This document shows positions 1-9,483 of a stretch of DNA of 25,086 bases, in pieces. This stretch comes from CAYSPU01 sp964432995. GTDB taxonomy: Bacteria; Verrucomicrobiota; Verrucomicrobiia; Limisphaerales; JAHDYP01. The stretch's first letter is position 1. Each line of letters starts with the position of its first letter. Both the position numbers and the translations under genes were made by a program. The notes under the pieces were generated by a model, which saw nothing but the letters and a program-made list of their open reading frames with translations, was not told the origin of the DNA and searched no databases. The stretch lies in the NCBI GenBank assembly GCA_964432995.1, contig CAYSPU010000061.1, positions 1 through 25,086 on the forward strand, written 5' to 3'.

Positions 1-34
1 GGCAAACGTCGAGTGCGCTGGCGTGTCAACATGC

Positions 35-40
35 AGGAGA
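35..40 (+). promoter_or_regulatory. Shine-Dalgarno site deciding the first start
   Basis: AGGAGA lies 6 bases before a GTG at position 47. This favours GTG47 over the in-frame GTG at 23, which has no such site. Starting at 47 also gives a normal signal peptide: a basic VKRRSTSWSK stretch, then a hydrophobic core. Confidence 0.7.
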
Positions 41-46
41 GCGCGT

Positions 47-3000
47 GTGAAAAGGCGTTCAACATCGTGGTCGAAGGCTTGCCTACTGGTCTTCCTGCTC
101 TGGTCCGGAATCGGGCAGGGGTGGGGTGCGCCAACAGGCAACGGGGATCGAGAGGAGGCGGACCCGGACGATCCGGTGGTGCGGGCCCAGGCGCTCGAGT
201 TGGGTGCCGGAGTGGAGGGCCTTTACACTTTCGTGCGCGACACCATTGCGTATGAAGCTTACGCAGGGTCGCTGCGCGGGGCGCGGGGTGCACTTCTATC
301 GAAGGCGGGAAACGGTCTTGACCAGTCCAGCCTGCTGCTGGCGCTCCTGCGGGTGCACGGTATCCAAGGGCATTACGTTCAGGGCCGTCTCGGTGAGGAG
401 GAGGCCCGCCTGCTTCTGCGCTCGATGTTCGACCCCGCGGTGGCGGCCGACGCAGTGGGCTATGTTCCGGATTTGTTTGATCGCGCTGATCCCGAGCACT
501 CGGCCGATTTGCTGAACTTGATTCGGGAACACTGGTGGGTCGAACTCGAGGATGGCACGGTGCTGGATCCCAGTTTTGCCGATCTGGAGATGGGTGAGAC
601 GCGGGGAGTGAAGCTCGGCACCTACGACACGATTCCGGACGATTTGCGACACACGGTGGCGGTGCGGCTGCGGGTGGAGTTGCACAACCCGATGTCGCAG
701 TACACGCATCGTACCCCCCTCGAGGCGATGCTGACCACCGCCAGCGTCTACGGGCGGGCGCTCACCTTCGGTCATTTCGTCAGCCACAATCAACCGCCGG
801 CGCTGGTGACGGGGTGGAAGACCTACACCTATTCACCGTATCTGATGGTGGAGGATCTACAGGGCGAGTTGGACAACGATCACGTCATCCGCGGCGCGGA
901 CTACCAGGAGTTCCTCACGGGGTTGTTCCCCTTGGCGAATTCGACGCTGACGCGGCTGACGCTCGAGTTCGAAGTGCGATCTCCCGGGAGCGCGCCGGAC
1001 GTTCGGCAGTGGGACCTGCTGGACCGGGTGGGTTGCGCGGCGAGGAAGGGTCTGGCGCCGCCGGGCCCTGTCGACACGGACCGGCCGGCCCTGACGGAGC
1101 TGGATCTGGTGAGCGTACTGATCACGCCGGGCTGGTTTCCGGCCGCCTTGGTGGAAACGCGGCGACAGTTCGCAGAAGAGCTCTTCCCGCCGGTCGATGG
1201 CCTGACCGATCAGCTTGCGCCGCTGAAGGACCTTGATGCCGCCCAGTGGACCGCGGAAGAGGCGGCGTTGTTCCGCCGCAGCAATTACCTGAACCGGCAG
1301 GCGTTGGCGGAGGCGCTGGGCACGGTGGCGGGTGTGTTCCTCGCCTACTCGGACGAGCGAACCCAGGACATGGCGCGGCACCGGTTGGTGCGCCTGTACT
1401 ACGATTCGCCGCGGATCACGATTGGGTATGCCCGCCTGGGGATGACGGAGGATTTCGAGCCGGCCTGGGTTCGACTCGGGCTGGACCTACGACGGAATCG
1501 GATTGGAGGGGTACCGTATCCGGACCAGAGCGACGCGGCGGTCTTCTTCGCCAACATGGCGAAGGGCAGGCGGGACACGGTGCTCGAGCATGTGGTGGCG
1601 CGGATGTTCCTGCGCGGTCCCGAGACGTCCGGGGTCAATTCCCCGGAGGTATCTGCCGTCACCTCGTTGATCGCCGCCTCGGTCCAGGGTATCCCGTTCC
1701 AACGACTGCATTCCGAGGCGGACATCCCGCGCGGGCTGGAGCCGGGGGCGCTTTCGGCCGAAGCCCAAGCGCGGATCAGCGATGCGCTCGCTGCCAGGTG
1801 CGCAGTCTACACGCCGGTGCGGCCGGCGCTGGTCGAGGGCCAGCCGGCGATCGCGTGGTATGAGATTGATCGGTCCACTGGCGAGACGGTCGGCGTGACC
1901 GAGGACGGCGGGCATCAGACGGCGCTGGAGAATGCCGCGATCTGGGGGCTGGTGTCGGTGACGGGGGCGGGCATCTATACCACCTTCGGGGGCACGATTC
2001 GCGATATCCTTTTCAAGCTCCAAGAAACGTTGCGCGCCTGGTCACCTGCCGGCGATGCAGCCGAGGAAAGCGAGACCTATGAGGCAACAGGACCCGTGCA
2101 GGTGGATCTGGACGACTGGGACTACAGCGGTAGCGCTGGCGACTCAGGCGAGGCAGAGGCCAGCGACGTCGAGTTCGCGCACAACTGGCTGGCCCCCATC
2201 TTCCTCACTGCCGCCACGCCGGACGCCAGCCAAGGGATCGTCAGCACCCAGGGCAGTTTCCGGCTGGAAACGGTCGCGGACGATCGTTTCGTTGCCAACT
2301 CAAATCACCGCCGATTGCCCTCGGCATTTCGGGCCCGGATGACCTACTTGGGAGAGCCGGACCGCGATCGGGTGGTGGTCGTCTTGCGCGGGGACGCCCC
2401 AGAAGGTTGGGAAGTGCTCGTGGCCCGAGAGACCAATGTCATTCCGGCCGGAGTCAGCGGGGAGGTGAGTATCTTCTTGCGGCCGCATGAGCACACCCCG
2501 CTGCCGGGCGCGGGCGAGGTGGTCAGCATGACGCTCGAGGTTGGATTCCTCGAGGGGAATGGCGCTCCCACCAACAGCCTGGTGCAGGCGATCCCCTATG
2601 TCATGCCCGCCGTGAGCCAAGTCACGGCCGAAGCCGGTCCGCTCGACCTTTACCTTTCACCGAAGGGCGCCGCCAACAGCGTGCTGACCTTGATGAACTC
2701 GGGCAACACCGCCGAGTCCGTGAACCTCGATCTTGAATTGCCCTCAGGCTTTGTGGCGAATGGGTTGGTTTCGCCGCTGACGCTCGAGCCCGGCGCAAGT
2801 GCCGAGCGGATTGTCACCTTCGCCTGTCAGGATCGCCCGGTTGGCACCGAGGAGACTGCGCGGCTGGTGGCAAGGTATGGACACGATGGTCAGGACTCAA
2901 CCGTGGTCAACTGGCGGTTGTCGGTGGCGGCCCCGGGGGCGTTACCGGCAATGGGGGCGGCCCAGGATGCCCGAGCCTTGGGACGCGATGGCTTGGCGTT

Positions 3001-6000
3001 GGCCCTCGAGGGTTTGGCTCTGGATATGAGCCGACTCTACACCGAGTCGGCGGACGCGGCATTGAAGAGTCGGGCGTTGACCTGCTTGAACGCCGCGCTG
3101 AACGAATTGGAGGACGCCTTGCTGGCACTCTATGCCGGTGCGTTGCGCTCCGCCGCCGAAGACCTCGCGGAGGCTGCGCCCGCGGATATCCCGACGGTGC
3201 TCGAGGCCCTCGGCATGGCCCTGAGCGCTTTCGCCGAGCGACTGGCCCTGATGGCCGACCACGATTTCGAGATCCGCTTGCAGCCGACCATCGGAACCGC
3301 ATACGCCGGAGTGCCGGTCGAATTCGGGGTTTACCTGCGGAACAAGGGGAGGCGCACAACGACGTATGAGTTGGCGCTGCCGGACCTACCCGGGCAGGTC
3401 ACCGGCAGCCTGAATCGCAGCGTCCTGACTCTCGGTCCGGGCGAAGCGGCAGCGCCGTGGATCGAAGGCAGCGAGCCGGCAATCCTGACGATGGTGCAGC
3501 CTGAGGAACTGCTGGCCGAAGTGGATTTCGAACTCACCGCTCGGGCGGCGGAAGCCCCCGAGATGGTCCGGGCTGCGCGCGGTTCCGTAAGCGCGCGGCG
3601 CGAGTGGATTTCGCTGGTGGGGGTCGAGACGACGCCGGCGTTTGTGGATGCCGGCGAGTCAGTGGTCCTGACGGCCCGACTCTGGAATGCGGTGAACCGT
3701 CCCGGCGAGGTGGAGGTGAATTGGTCGCTGCTTGATCCGGAGGGCGCCCATCTGTTCCAGGGCCCCTGGACCAATGTCGCGCTGTCTGTGTCGAACACGG
3801 TTGACACCATCGCGTTGGGCACGGTGGATACTACGGGCCTGGACGAAGGCCCATACCGGGTGGAAGTGACGTTGACCAGCTCGTCGGGGGCGGGTTTCGA
3901 CAATCCGTTCGCGGCGGGGCATTTCGTGGTCGGCTCGCCGATCGGCGCGAGCCTGGCGGCAACTCCGGAGACCGTGTTGCCGGGAGCGAGCACCGTGGAG
4001 GTCACACTGGGTGTGGGGAGCAAGGTGGACTTGGGAACACCAGGGATTCGCCTGCTCGGCGCGGTCGACACGGCCGGTGCTGGGGAGAGCGTGGCGGTGA
4101 GGGATGGTTATGCCTATGTTGGCGGCAAGGAGCATTGCGCCGTCGTGGACGTGCGAGACCCGAATCATCCGGTGTTGGTCCGCACGTTTGGGGACCGGGG
4201 AAGCGTGCAGGGCAATCGGGTGGCGATTGCTGGCGATGTCCTGCTGGTGGCCTTCGAGCTCGAACTCCAGGCCTATGGACTCAGCGACCCGTCGTCGCCC
4301 CGGTGGTTGGGCAAGCGTGTCTTCAGCGATGTGCACGGTACCTCAGGCTTCTACTTCGAGCGGCACGGGAACATCGCCTTGATCAACACGGACATTTCGT
4401 TTCGCGACGACGTGCTGCAACTCGAGGGGATTCGGGGAGATGCGCTGCTCTTTGACGTGACGGACCCTTTGAACGCGACCTTCGAGGGATTGCTGTTCGA
4501 CACTCCTCACACCTATCGTCCGGATTGGCCCGGCAGCGACTACTTCATTGGCCAGGACGCGGCCGGGGCCGGCGATACTCTGTATTTGCCGAGTTCCACC
4601 GCCACCGGTTACGCGCAGGGCGGAACCGGGCGGCTCCTGGTCCTGGCGGCGGACGACCCCCGCCAGGTGACTCCCGTCGGCGCTTTCGAAGTGCCCGAGA
4701 CGGCGGTTCTGTACGGCGTAGCGACCAGTGGCGATCAGGGCTTGGCCATCGGAGGCACCGGGCCGCTCGCTTTTCTCGACGGAACAACCTCTCCGACCGG
4801 CGACTACCGGGTCGCGGTTCTGGACTTGCGCGACCCGCGCCAGCCGGCACTCGTTAAGTCGCTCTTGGTACCGGAACTCAAGAACCTCACGCCGGCGCTC
4901 GAGGTGAACAGCGGCATCCAGATCACAGGTGGCCCCGACCGACTGTATGCCTTGCGCCGGGCACAGTGGGAGGATGAAGCGGCGCTGGTTCTGGTCAGCG
5001 CGGCGGTCCCGGAGGCGCTCAGCGTATACCACGAACCGGCCGCAAGCGTCGTTCACGGGGCTCAGTTCGAGGGAACGCTGCTCTACACGGTCGGGGCCAG
5101 TGGACTAGCCATCCATGATGTCGGCGGGATCGTCAGGATCCCCACGGAGGCGCGCGTGCGCGTGGAGCAAACCGCCGCGATGGACCTTGGCGACTTCTCC
5201 GTCGAACCGGACGACGTCATCGAGGAACCGGGGGAAGTCACCCTTGTTTGGCGACTTCCGATTTCGCCGGCGCAGCCGACGAATTGGGTGACGTGGCGGG
5301 CGGCGTTGGACGGAGTGATCCCAGGACAATCGGTGCGCTTGGCCGAGGGCGGCGAGGTCGGATACACGGCATGGGGCCGCGCGGGGGTGGTTCCTTTGCG
5401 GGCCCTGACGGTGGTTGCGGAACAACTGCTGACGCTGGACCCGGCCCGGCAGATGGCGGTTCCGGCAGAAGCGGCCGCGTTTCGCCTCACGCTGCACAAT
5501 CCCACCCCCGATCCCTTGACGCTGCGCCTTTCGCTGCACGGCGTGCCCGAGGACTGGGTTGACTTGCCAGCCAGCGTCAGTGTGCCGGCCGCGGGCCAGA
5601 CCGAATTGAGCCTGATTCTGCGCTCCACCGCTGATTCGCCGGAAGGCAGCTACTCCTTTGTGATTGGCGCCGATACCGACACTGGGCTCTCGAGTTCCGT
5701 CGGAGGCGAGTTGGTCCTGGCGGGCCGGCCGCAGCCGCTGCCGGCGCGGGGGGTGGCGGTGAAACTGACGCCGGCCAGACCAGTAGCTGGACCGGGGACC
5801 ACCGTGACCTGCGTCGCCCGATTCGTGAACACGGGCGATGTTGTCGAGTCGCTCGCCTTTGCGGTGGAGCCGCCCGAGGGCGTCCGTTGGAGCGGTGAAC
5901 CGGTGTTGCTCGACGTTGTTCCGGGGCTCGAGAACTACCGCGACCTCCTGGTGACCCTGGCGCCGGAGTCGGACATCGTACCTGGGGATAAACCCTTTTC

Positions 6001-7182
6001 CGTCGTGGCGAACTCGGCGGACGGATCGGGTATCGAAACGGTAGCGAACGGCATTCTCGAGGTTCTGCCCCGGGGTGTGACTCTGAGCGTGACCCCGCAA
6101 CGCGCCCCGCTGGGGACGCCCTTGACTCTGAGCGTTGCCAATCCCGGGTCAACCGCCGAAGTCTATGACCTCAGTCTGGGAGGCGAACTTGGGCCGGTGG
6201 CACAACTTGGGCAGACAACGGTGGTCCTCGAAGCCCACGCTACGGCGTCCGTGGAGGTGACCTTCATGGGATCCGCCTTTGCGTTGCCCGGCGACCTGCC
6301 GCTCTGGATCGGTGCATCTGTTCGCGGCGAAGAGCGGCTTCGGGGACAGGCCCTGGCCACGCTCGAGGTGCCCGAGACCGTTGGTTTGGAGGCTTGGTTC
6401 CATCCCGAATCGAGCGAATGGCCCGGCCCAGGTTCAAGCTCGGCGACTCTCTTTGTGCGCAACCGCGGCAATGCCGAGGAAGTCCTCTCCGTAGCCATCC
6501 TCGAGACGACCGGACCGATCCTGGCCGGACTCAGATTGCCCGACGACCAAGTGACCAACACGATCGCGGTCGTGCGCCTGCCTAGCCTCGGAACCGCGGC
6601 CTTCATCCTGGAGGCGACCTTGACTGCGGCCGGACCAGGAACCGTCACGGTCGGCGTCACCTCATCCCGGCATCCTGACCTGACAACCCAGGCCACGGCG
6701 TTTTTCCAGACTTCGGCCGGATTCACCTTGCGTCGCACGGACGGAATCGAGCTCGAGTTTGAACCCCTTCCCGGGCTGTCCCACGAACTGGAGTACCGCG
6801 GAAGCCTGGATCCGGCCGGCCACTGGTTCGACCTGCCGGGTGGCCCCCACGACACCGGCTATTATCTCGATCGCGATCGATCGTTCATGCGGTTCTACCG
6901 GGTTCGGCTCTCAGGCGCGGGCGACCTTCCAGTTTCCATCCGGATGGCCGCTGAAACGGAGCTGACCTGGACGCCCGCGCCGGGGACGCCGGTCCGCGGA
7001 TCGGAGGTGGGCGGGGTGGGGAAAGGGGGCGGTTGCCGGGGGTCGCCGGAGGAGGAGANNNNNNNNNNCCGGGAGCCGTTTGGCGCGACTTGCCGGAGGC
7101 GCCGCACCCGGGTGGGAGAGTCATCGATCCCACAGGCCGTCCGTATCGGTTCTATCGGCTCATGATGACGCCGGCGGAGTAA
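47..7182 (+). CDS. Giant exported protein with pseudo-transglutaminase, Ig/NEW3-like and LVIVD-propeller domains
   Basis: About 2,370 residues. A signal peptide (residues 1-28, ending GWGA) is followed by a transglutaminase-like domain at about 45-180. The position that normally carries the catalytic Cys reads NGLDQ, while the His (HWWVEL, about 162) and Asp (LDPSF, about 174) regions remain, so it is probably a binding or scaffold domain rather than an active enzyme. Several Ig/NEW3-type beta-sandwich repeats follow. An LVIVD-type propeller with VVDVRDPNHPVL and LFDVTDPLNA blades spans nt 4045-5130, then come more NEW3-like repeats. The C-terminus has the verrucomicrobial module ending in MRFYRV (nt 6880-6905). 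A second copy of that module straddles the 10-N gap. Right of the gap the frame giving VWRDLPEAPHPGG and PYRFYRLM ends at the TAA at 7180-7182. The left-hand frame would stop at 7165 in unrelated sequence, so the true end is taken as 7182. Substrate and function are unknown; cell-surface location is inferred. Confidence 0.8.
7059..7068. other. 10-N scaffold gap inside the giant gene
   Basis: Ten Ns follow an odd G/A-rich stretch (about 7000-7058) that does not resemble the rest of the protein. The coding frame differs on the two sides, so 10 is a placeholder and not the real gap length. Confidence 0.95.
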
Positions 7183-7230
7183 CCCTCGTTCGTGCCGGCG
7201 ACGTGAAGCGGTGCCGGTATCGTCCGCGCC

Positions 7231-7329
7231 GTCGCGCCGACGTTCCGATCCGAACGAGTTGCCGGACCAGTCCGGCTTCAGAGCCTCCCGGAGCAAGGGT
7301 CCGAGTCATCCGGTGCCGATGCCGATCCA
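7231..7329 (-). pseudogene. Remnant of a nucleoside-phosphorylase-like gene
   Basis: The minus strand here aligns with 9903-10002, inside the intact phosphorylase-like gene, with roughly 18 differences in 100 bases by eye. It encodes WIGIGTG, then a TGA in place of the Cys codon, then LGPLLREALKP. After a one-base deletion the frame shifts and GLVRQLVRIGTS follows. The intact protein reads WTGIGTGCLEPLLWEVLKP and then GLVQQLVLIGTA. Only this internal segment, around the ligand-binding glycine loop, survives. It begins six bases beyond the stop of the zinc-ribbon gene. This is a second, decayed family member and not a chance match. Confidence 0.85.
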
Positions 7330-7335
7330 GACTGA

Positions 7336-8151
7336 CTAGCGTCGCTTGCCCCCACGCTTCTGCTGGGCGACCGACCCGGCGCTCGTCGCGAGCGCGCCGG
7401 GTTTAGGGGCCGGCGGTTCTCCGGTCAGCACGTAAGACATCCGCGGCTTCATCGAAGTGCTCGACAACGCGGACTGGGCCTTGGCCGCCGGGGAGGTCGG
7501 TTCGTCGGCTTGCTCCTGTCCCTCCGCTGACGGAGCGGGCGTCGGTGGCTCTTGGCCCTCGGTGCCGGACTCCGCCAAGCGGGCCGCGTGCGACGGCGAC
7601 ACGACCTCTGCCAAAACGTTGATTTCACTGCCCACGGCGCCAGCCGGGATCTTCATTTCGAGGCCTGCTCGACAGGAGGGACAGACACACTTCACGGTCA
7701 CCGTTGGGATGGGGAGCGGGTGGGTGTGGTCCGATGGTGCGGAGGCGACCACGGGCGCCGGCCGGGGAACATCCGAATACCTCTCGGTTTGCGGGGCGGT
7801 GGTTTCGTCGCCGACGCACTTCAGTGCGGTCGGCGATTTGGGAGCAGGTTTCGAGGCCCGCGGTCTCCCCGCCGCTCCTGCCGGGGAAGGCTTGGCCAGG
7901 TTGGGGGCGGCACCGGATCCCCCGCGCGCTTTCGAAGAGGGCTTCGGCTCAGGCCTCGGCAGCTTGATGAGTTGCGTCTTGCCGGGCGCACGCACCGGTT
8001 CCGCGCGCAACAGGGCTCCGGACCCAGATCTGGCTTGGGGGATTCGGATGGTGGCGCCGCATGTCGGGCACGAGGTCTTCCGTCCGGCGTGCGCAGCGTC
8101 GCACCGGATGTGTTGTTCACAGCGCGGGCATAGGAATCGGATTTCACTCAT
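7336..8151 (-). CDS. Zinc-ribbon protein with disordered Pro/Ala-rich linker
   Basis: 271 residues. An N-terminal zinc ribbon has CPRC at 8-11 and CPTC at 28-31 in the pattern FLCPRCEQHIRCD ... GRKTSCPTCGATIRIP, which is common in small ribbons of Verrucomicrobiota and Planctomycetes. A long Pro/Ala/Lys/Ser-rich linker follows. A half ribbon at about 154-168 (VKCVCPSCRAGLEMKIP) has one CxxC and no obvious partner. The tail is again low-complexity and ends in basic residues (KRGGKRR). There is no signal peptide or membrane segment. ATG8151 is chosen because GGAGAG lies six bases upstream; the ATG at 8157 would sit almost on that site. Role unknown; metal binding and perhaps nucleic-acid or protein binding can be inferred. 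Confidence 0.8.
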   Translation of the reverse strand: MSEIRFLCPRCEQHIRCDAAHAGRKTSCPTCGATIRIPQARSGSGALLRAEPVRAPGKTQLIKLPRPEPKPSSKARGGSGAAPNLAKPSPAGAAGRPRASKPAPKSPTALKCVGDETTAPQTERYSDVPRPAPVVASAPSDHTHPLPIPTVTVKCVCPSCRAGLEMKIPAGAVGSEINVLAEVVSPSHAARLAESGTEGQEPPTPAPSAEGQEQADEPTSPAAKAQSALSSTSMKPRMSYVLTGEPPAPKPGALATSAGSVAQQKRGGKRR

Positions 8152-8157
8152 AGACAT

Positions 8158-8163
8158 CTCTCC
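8158..8163 (-). promoter_or_regulatory. Shine-Dalgarno site of the zinc-ribbon gene
   Basis: Read on the minus strand this is GGAGAG, six bases before ATG8151. It separates that start from the neighbouring in-frame ATG at 8157 and from the longer reading beginning at 8190. Confidence 0.65.
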
Positions 8164-8216
8164 GGTAAATGGGTCGGCTTCAACATGCACTCTCTATGGC
8201 CTGACGCAAGCCAGCA

Positions 8217-8325
8217 TTCTGGTCGGACCACATCAACGCATTGATGTGGAGGGGGATGCGAGTGGTTGGCCCCTGGTAATGGCTGGCATGGCTCGCTTTT
8301 TGCCCACCTTCTTCGCGCCTTGTTG
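8217..8325 (+). repeat. Solo left end of a RAYT-type element, with REP hairpin
   Basis: This stretch is clearly similar to 13398-13508, the left end of the intact RAYT element. Shared text includes TGGTCGGACCACA, TTGGCCCCTGGTAATGGC and CATGGCTCGCTTTTTGCCCA. It contains a perfect 9-bp hairpin, CCACATCAA (8228-8236) and TTGATGTGG (8241-8249) around the loop CGCA, the structure expected of a REP sequence. No transposase 5' end follows it; the homology stops near the CCTTGT at about 8325. Confidence 0.85.
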
Positions 8326-8349
8326 CACGCGCTCGCCCTTCGACTCGGT

Positions 8350-8437
8350 CCTCCGTTCCCTCCGTTTCCTTCTGTAGGCCTGACCGAAATGGTGGACCGC
8401 CTTTTGGTTCTACAGAAGGTAACGGAGATAACAGAGG
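8350..8437. repeat. 28-bp inverted repeat
   Basis: The arm 8350-8377, ending CCTTCTGTAG, is matched by the arm 8410-8437, beginning CTACAGAAGG. They agree at about 24 of 28 positions around a 32-base spacer. It lies in the gap between the solo RAYT end and the nucleotidyltransferase gene, and resembles a dispersed intergenic hairpin. The rest of 8152-8511 shows no gene. Confidence 0.75.
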
Positions 8438-8511
8438 CCTTCACGATGGGTCGCCACGAAGCGCTTGCTGATTCGGGAGGCCAAGCGGAGCGAAGGGCTG
8501 GCGGGCTGGGT

Positions 8512-9012
8512 TCAGACCCCACTTGAATCCGGTCTTCGGGTTCGTTCGCGAATCGCGAGGAGCTGACGGAGGGCCACCAGGTCCCGCTCTCGTCCTGCCG
8601 CCTGCTTGGAGGCGATCAGGGCTTCGAGGTTGAGAAACCGGAAATCTCCATAGGAAAGGCGAGCCACTACGCTTCGCTCGAGCACCGCTTGGAACCCACC
8701 GACCCCGGTGACCTCGCTCAGGCAGTCGAGTTTACCCAGGTCGGTCTGCAGATAGAGATTCCTCAGCTTGGCGAAACTGTCGCGAGTGGTCGCCAGCGGC
8801 AGGTGGTTCGTAGTCAAGCGGTGGAATGGATGGAGGTCATGGACGGCGGCTTCAATGCGTCGAACGTTTTCTTCGCCAAAGGGGCAACAAATGTCCAAGT
8901 CGAAGGTGGCGAGCGGGGCACCGTGATAGACGGCGCACACGCCCCCAATGACCACAAACTCCACTCCTGCGCTCCGGAGCCGCACAAGCAAAGCCTGGTC
9001 ATTCTGTGGCAT
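8512..9012 (-). CDS. MNT/AbiEii-like nucleotidyltransferase
   Basis: 166 residues. The N-terminal nucleotidyltransferase core is visible: VVIGG (20-24, the GG turn), TFDLDI (36-41, the DxD pair D38/D40) and GKLDCL (93-98, candidate third Asp D96). A helical C-terminus follows, with a KQAAGRERDLVALRQLL segment typical of this superfamily. Such proteins transfer nucleotides to RNA or protein and often form toxin-antitoxin pairs. ATG9012 is used because the core begins 17 residues later; an upstream extension to 9090 would overlap most of the preceding gene's 3' end. The start overlaps that gene's end by 14 bases, so the two are probably translationally coupled. Whether this one is toxin, antitoxin or neither cannot be told from sequence. 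Confidence 0.82.
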   Translation of the reverse strand: MPQNDQALLVRLRSAGVEFVVIGGVCAVYHGAPLATFDLDICCPFGEENVRRIEAAVHDLHPFHRLTTNHLPLATTRDSFAKLRNLYLQTDLGKLDCLSEVTGVGGFQAVLERSVVARLSYGDFRFLNLEALIASKQAAGRERDLVALRQLLAIRERTRRPDSSGV

Positions 9013-9235
9013 GCATCTGACCTGCTTCCTGGATCTCCAGCAGGAAATCAACGACCTGTTGGTGCTCTCTGAGCCTTTCCTCGGGAGCAAGGCGGAGGGA
9101 GGCCTCGAGCAGGGACATGTCGAGACCGGCAGCGTGCGCCGCGCGCCACGCGGGGCCGGCGTCCGGCGGCATGACGTACTGGCCGTTTATTTGTGCCAAG
9201 GTTGCGCCGTCCATCACTAGAAGAGTCTGGACCAC
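8999..9235 (-). CDS. Small helical partner of the nucleotidyltransferase
   Basis: 78 residues, GTG start. A short N-terminal strand-like stretch (LVMDGATLAQINGQYV) is followed by predicted helices with DMSLLEASLRLAPEERL and VVDFLLEIQE. The ERLREHQ...FLLE pattern is one I associate with small genes placed directly before nucleotidyltransferases in this group of bacteria (family knowledge, not checked). It lacks the Rx4-6H motif of HEPN toxins, so it is not an obvious HEPN partner. Its end overlaps the next gene by 14 bases. An internal ATG at 9214 is an alternative start; no clear Shine-Dalgarno site decides between them. Confidence 0.7.
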   Translation of the reverse strand: MVQTLLVMDGATLAQINGQYVMPPDAGPAWRAAHAAGLDMSLLEASLRLAPEERLREHQQVVDFLLEIQEAGQMHATE

Positions 9236-9269
9236 TTGGCGGGCGTTTCAACCAAATAGCACTGTGCGG

Positions 9270-9475
9270 GCAGGAACCTCGATCTGGCCGTGGAGGAAGC
9301 CATCACAAAGCGCGTCCTCATGCGGGAGGCCAAGTGGACGGAAGCGGTGGCGGTCGGGGGCGCGGCATTCCTTACCGACATCAAGGGATGGATCCGAAAC
9401 CACCAGAGTGATGGAGACTGTGGAGGAGCCCAGCACTTGGCAGATGCGCGAGGAGTGCGAGCGCGAATATGGCCG
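9270..9475 (+). pseudogene. 3' fragment of a RAYT transposase gene
   Basis: About 205 bases align with 14055-14259 of the intact RAYT gene. It reads RNLDLAVEEAITKRVLMRE, KWTEAVAVGGAAFLTDIKG and WIRNHQ. A one-base frame change follows, then METVEEPSTWQMREECEREYG. The intact copy reads RNLDLALEEAITKRVLMRE and continues without a frameshift. The catalytic HUH part is absent. It lies between the phosphorylase-like gene and the nucleotidyltransferase pair, on the opposite strand to both. Confidence 0.88.
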
Positions 9476-9483
9476 GCATTCTC

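Noticed and set aside
8999..9235. HEPN toxin partner for the nucleotidyltransferase
   Set aside because: The HEPN Rx4-6H motif is absent; only RLREH (spacing three) is present.
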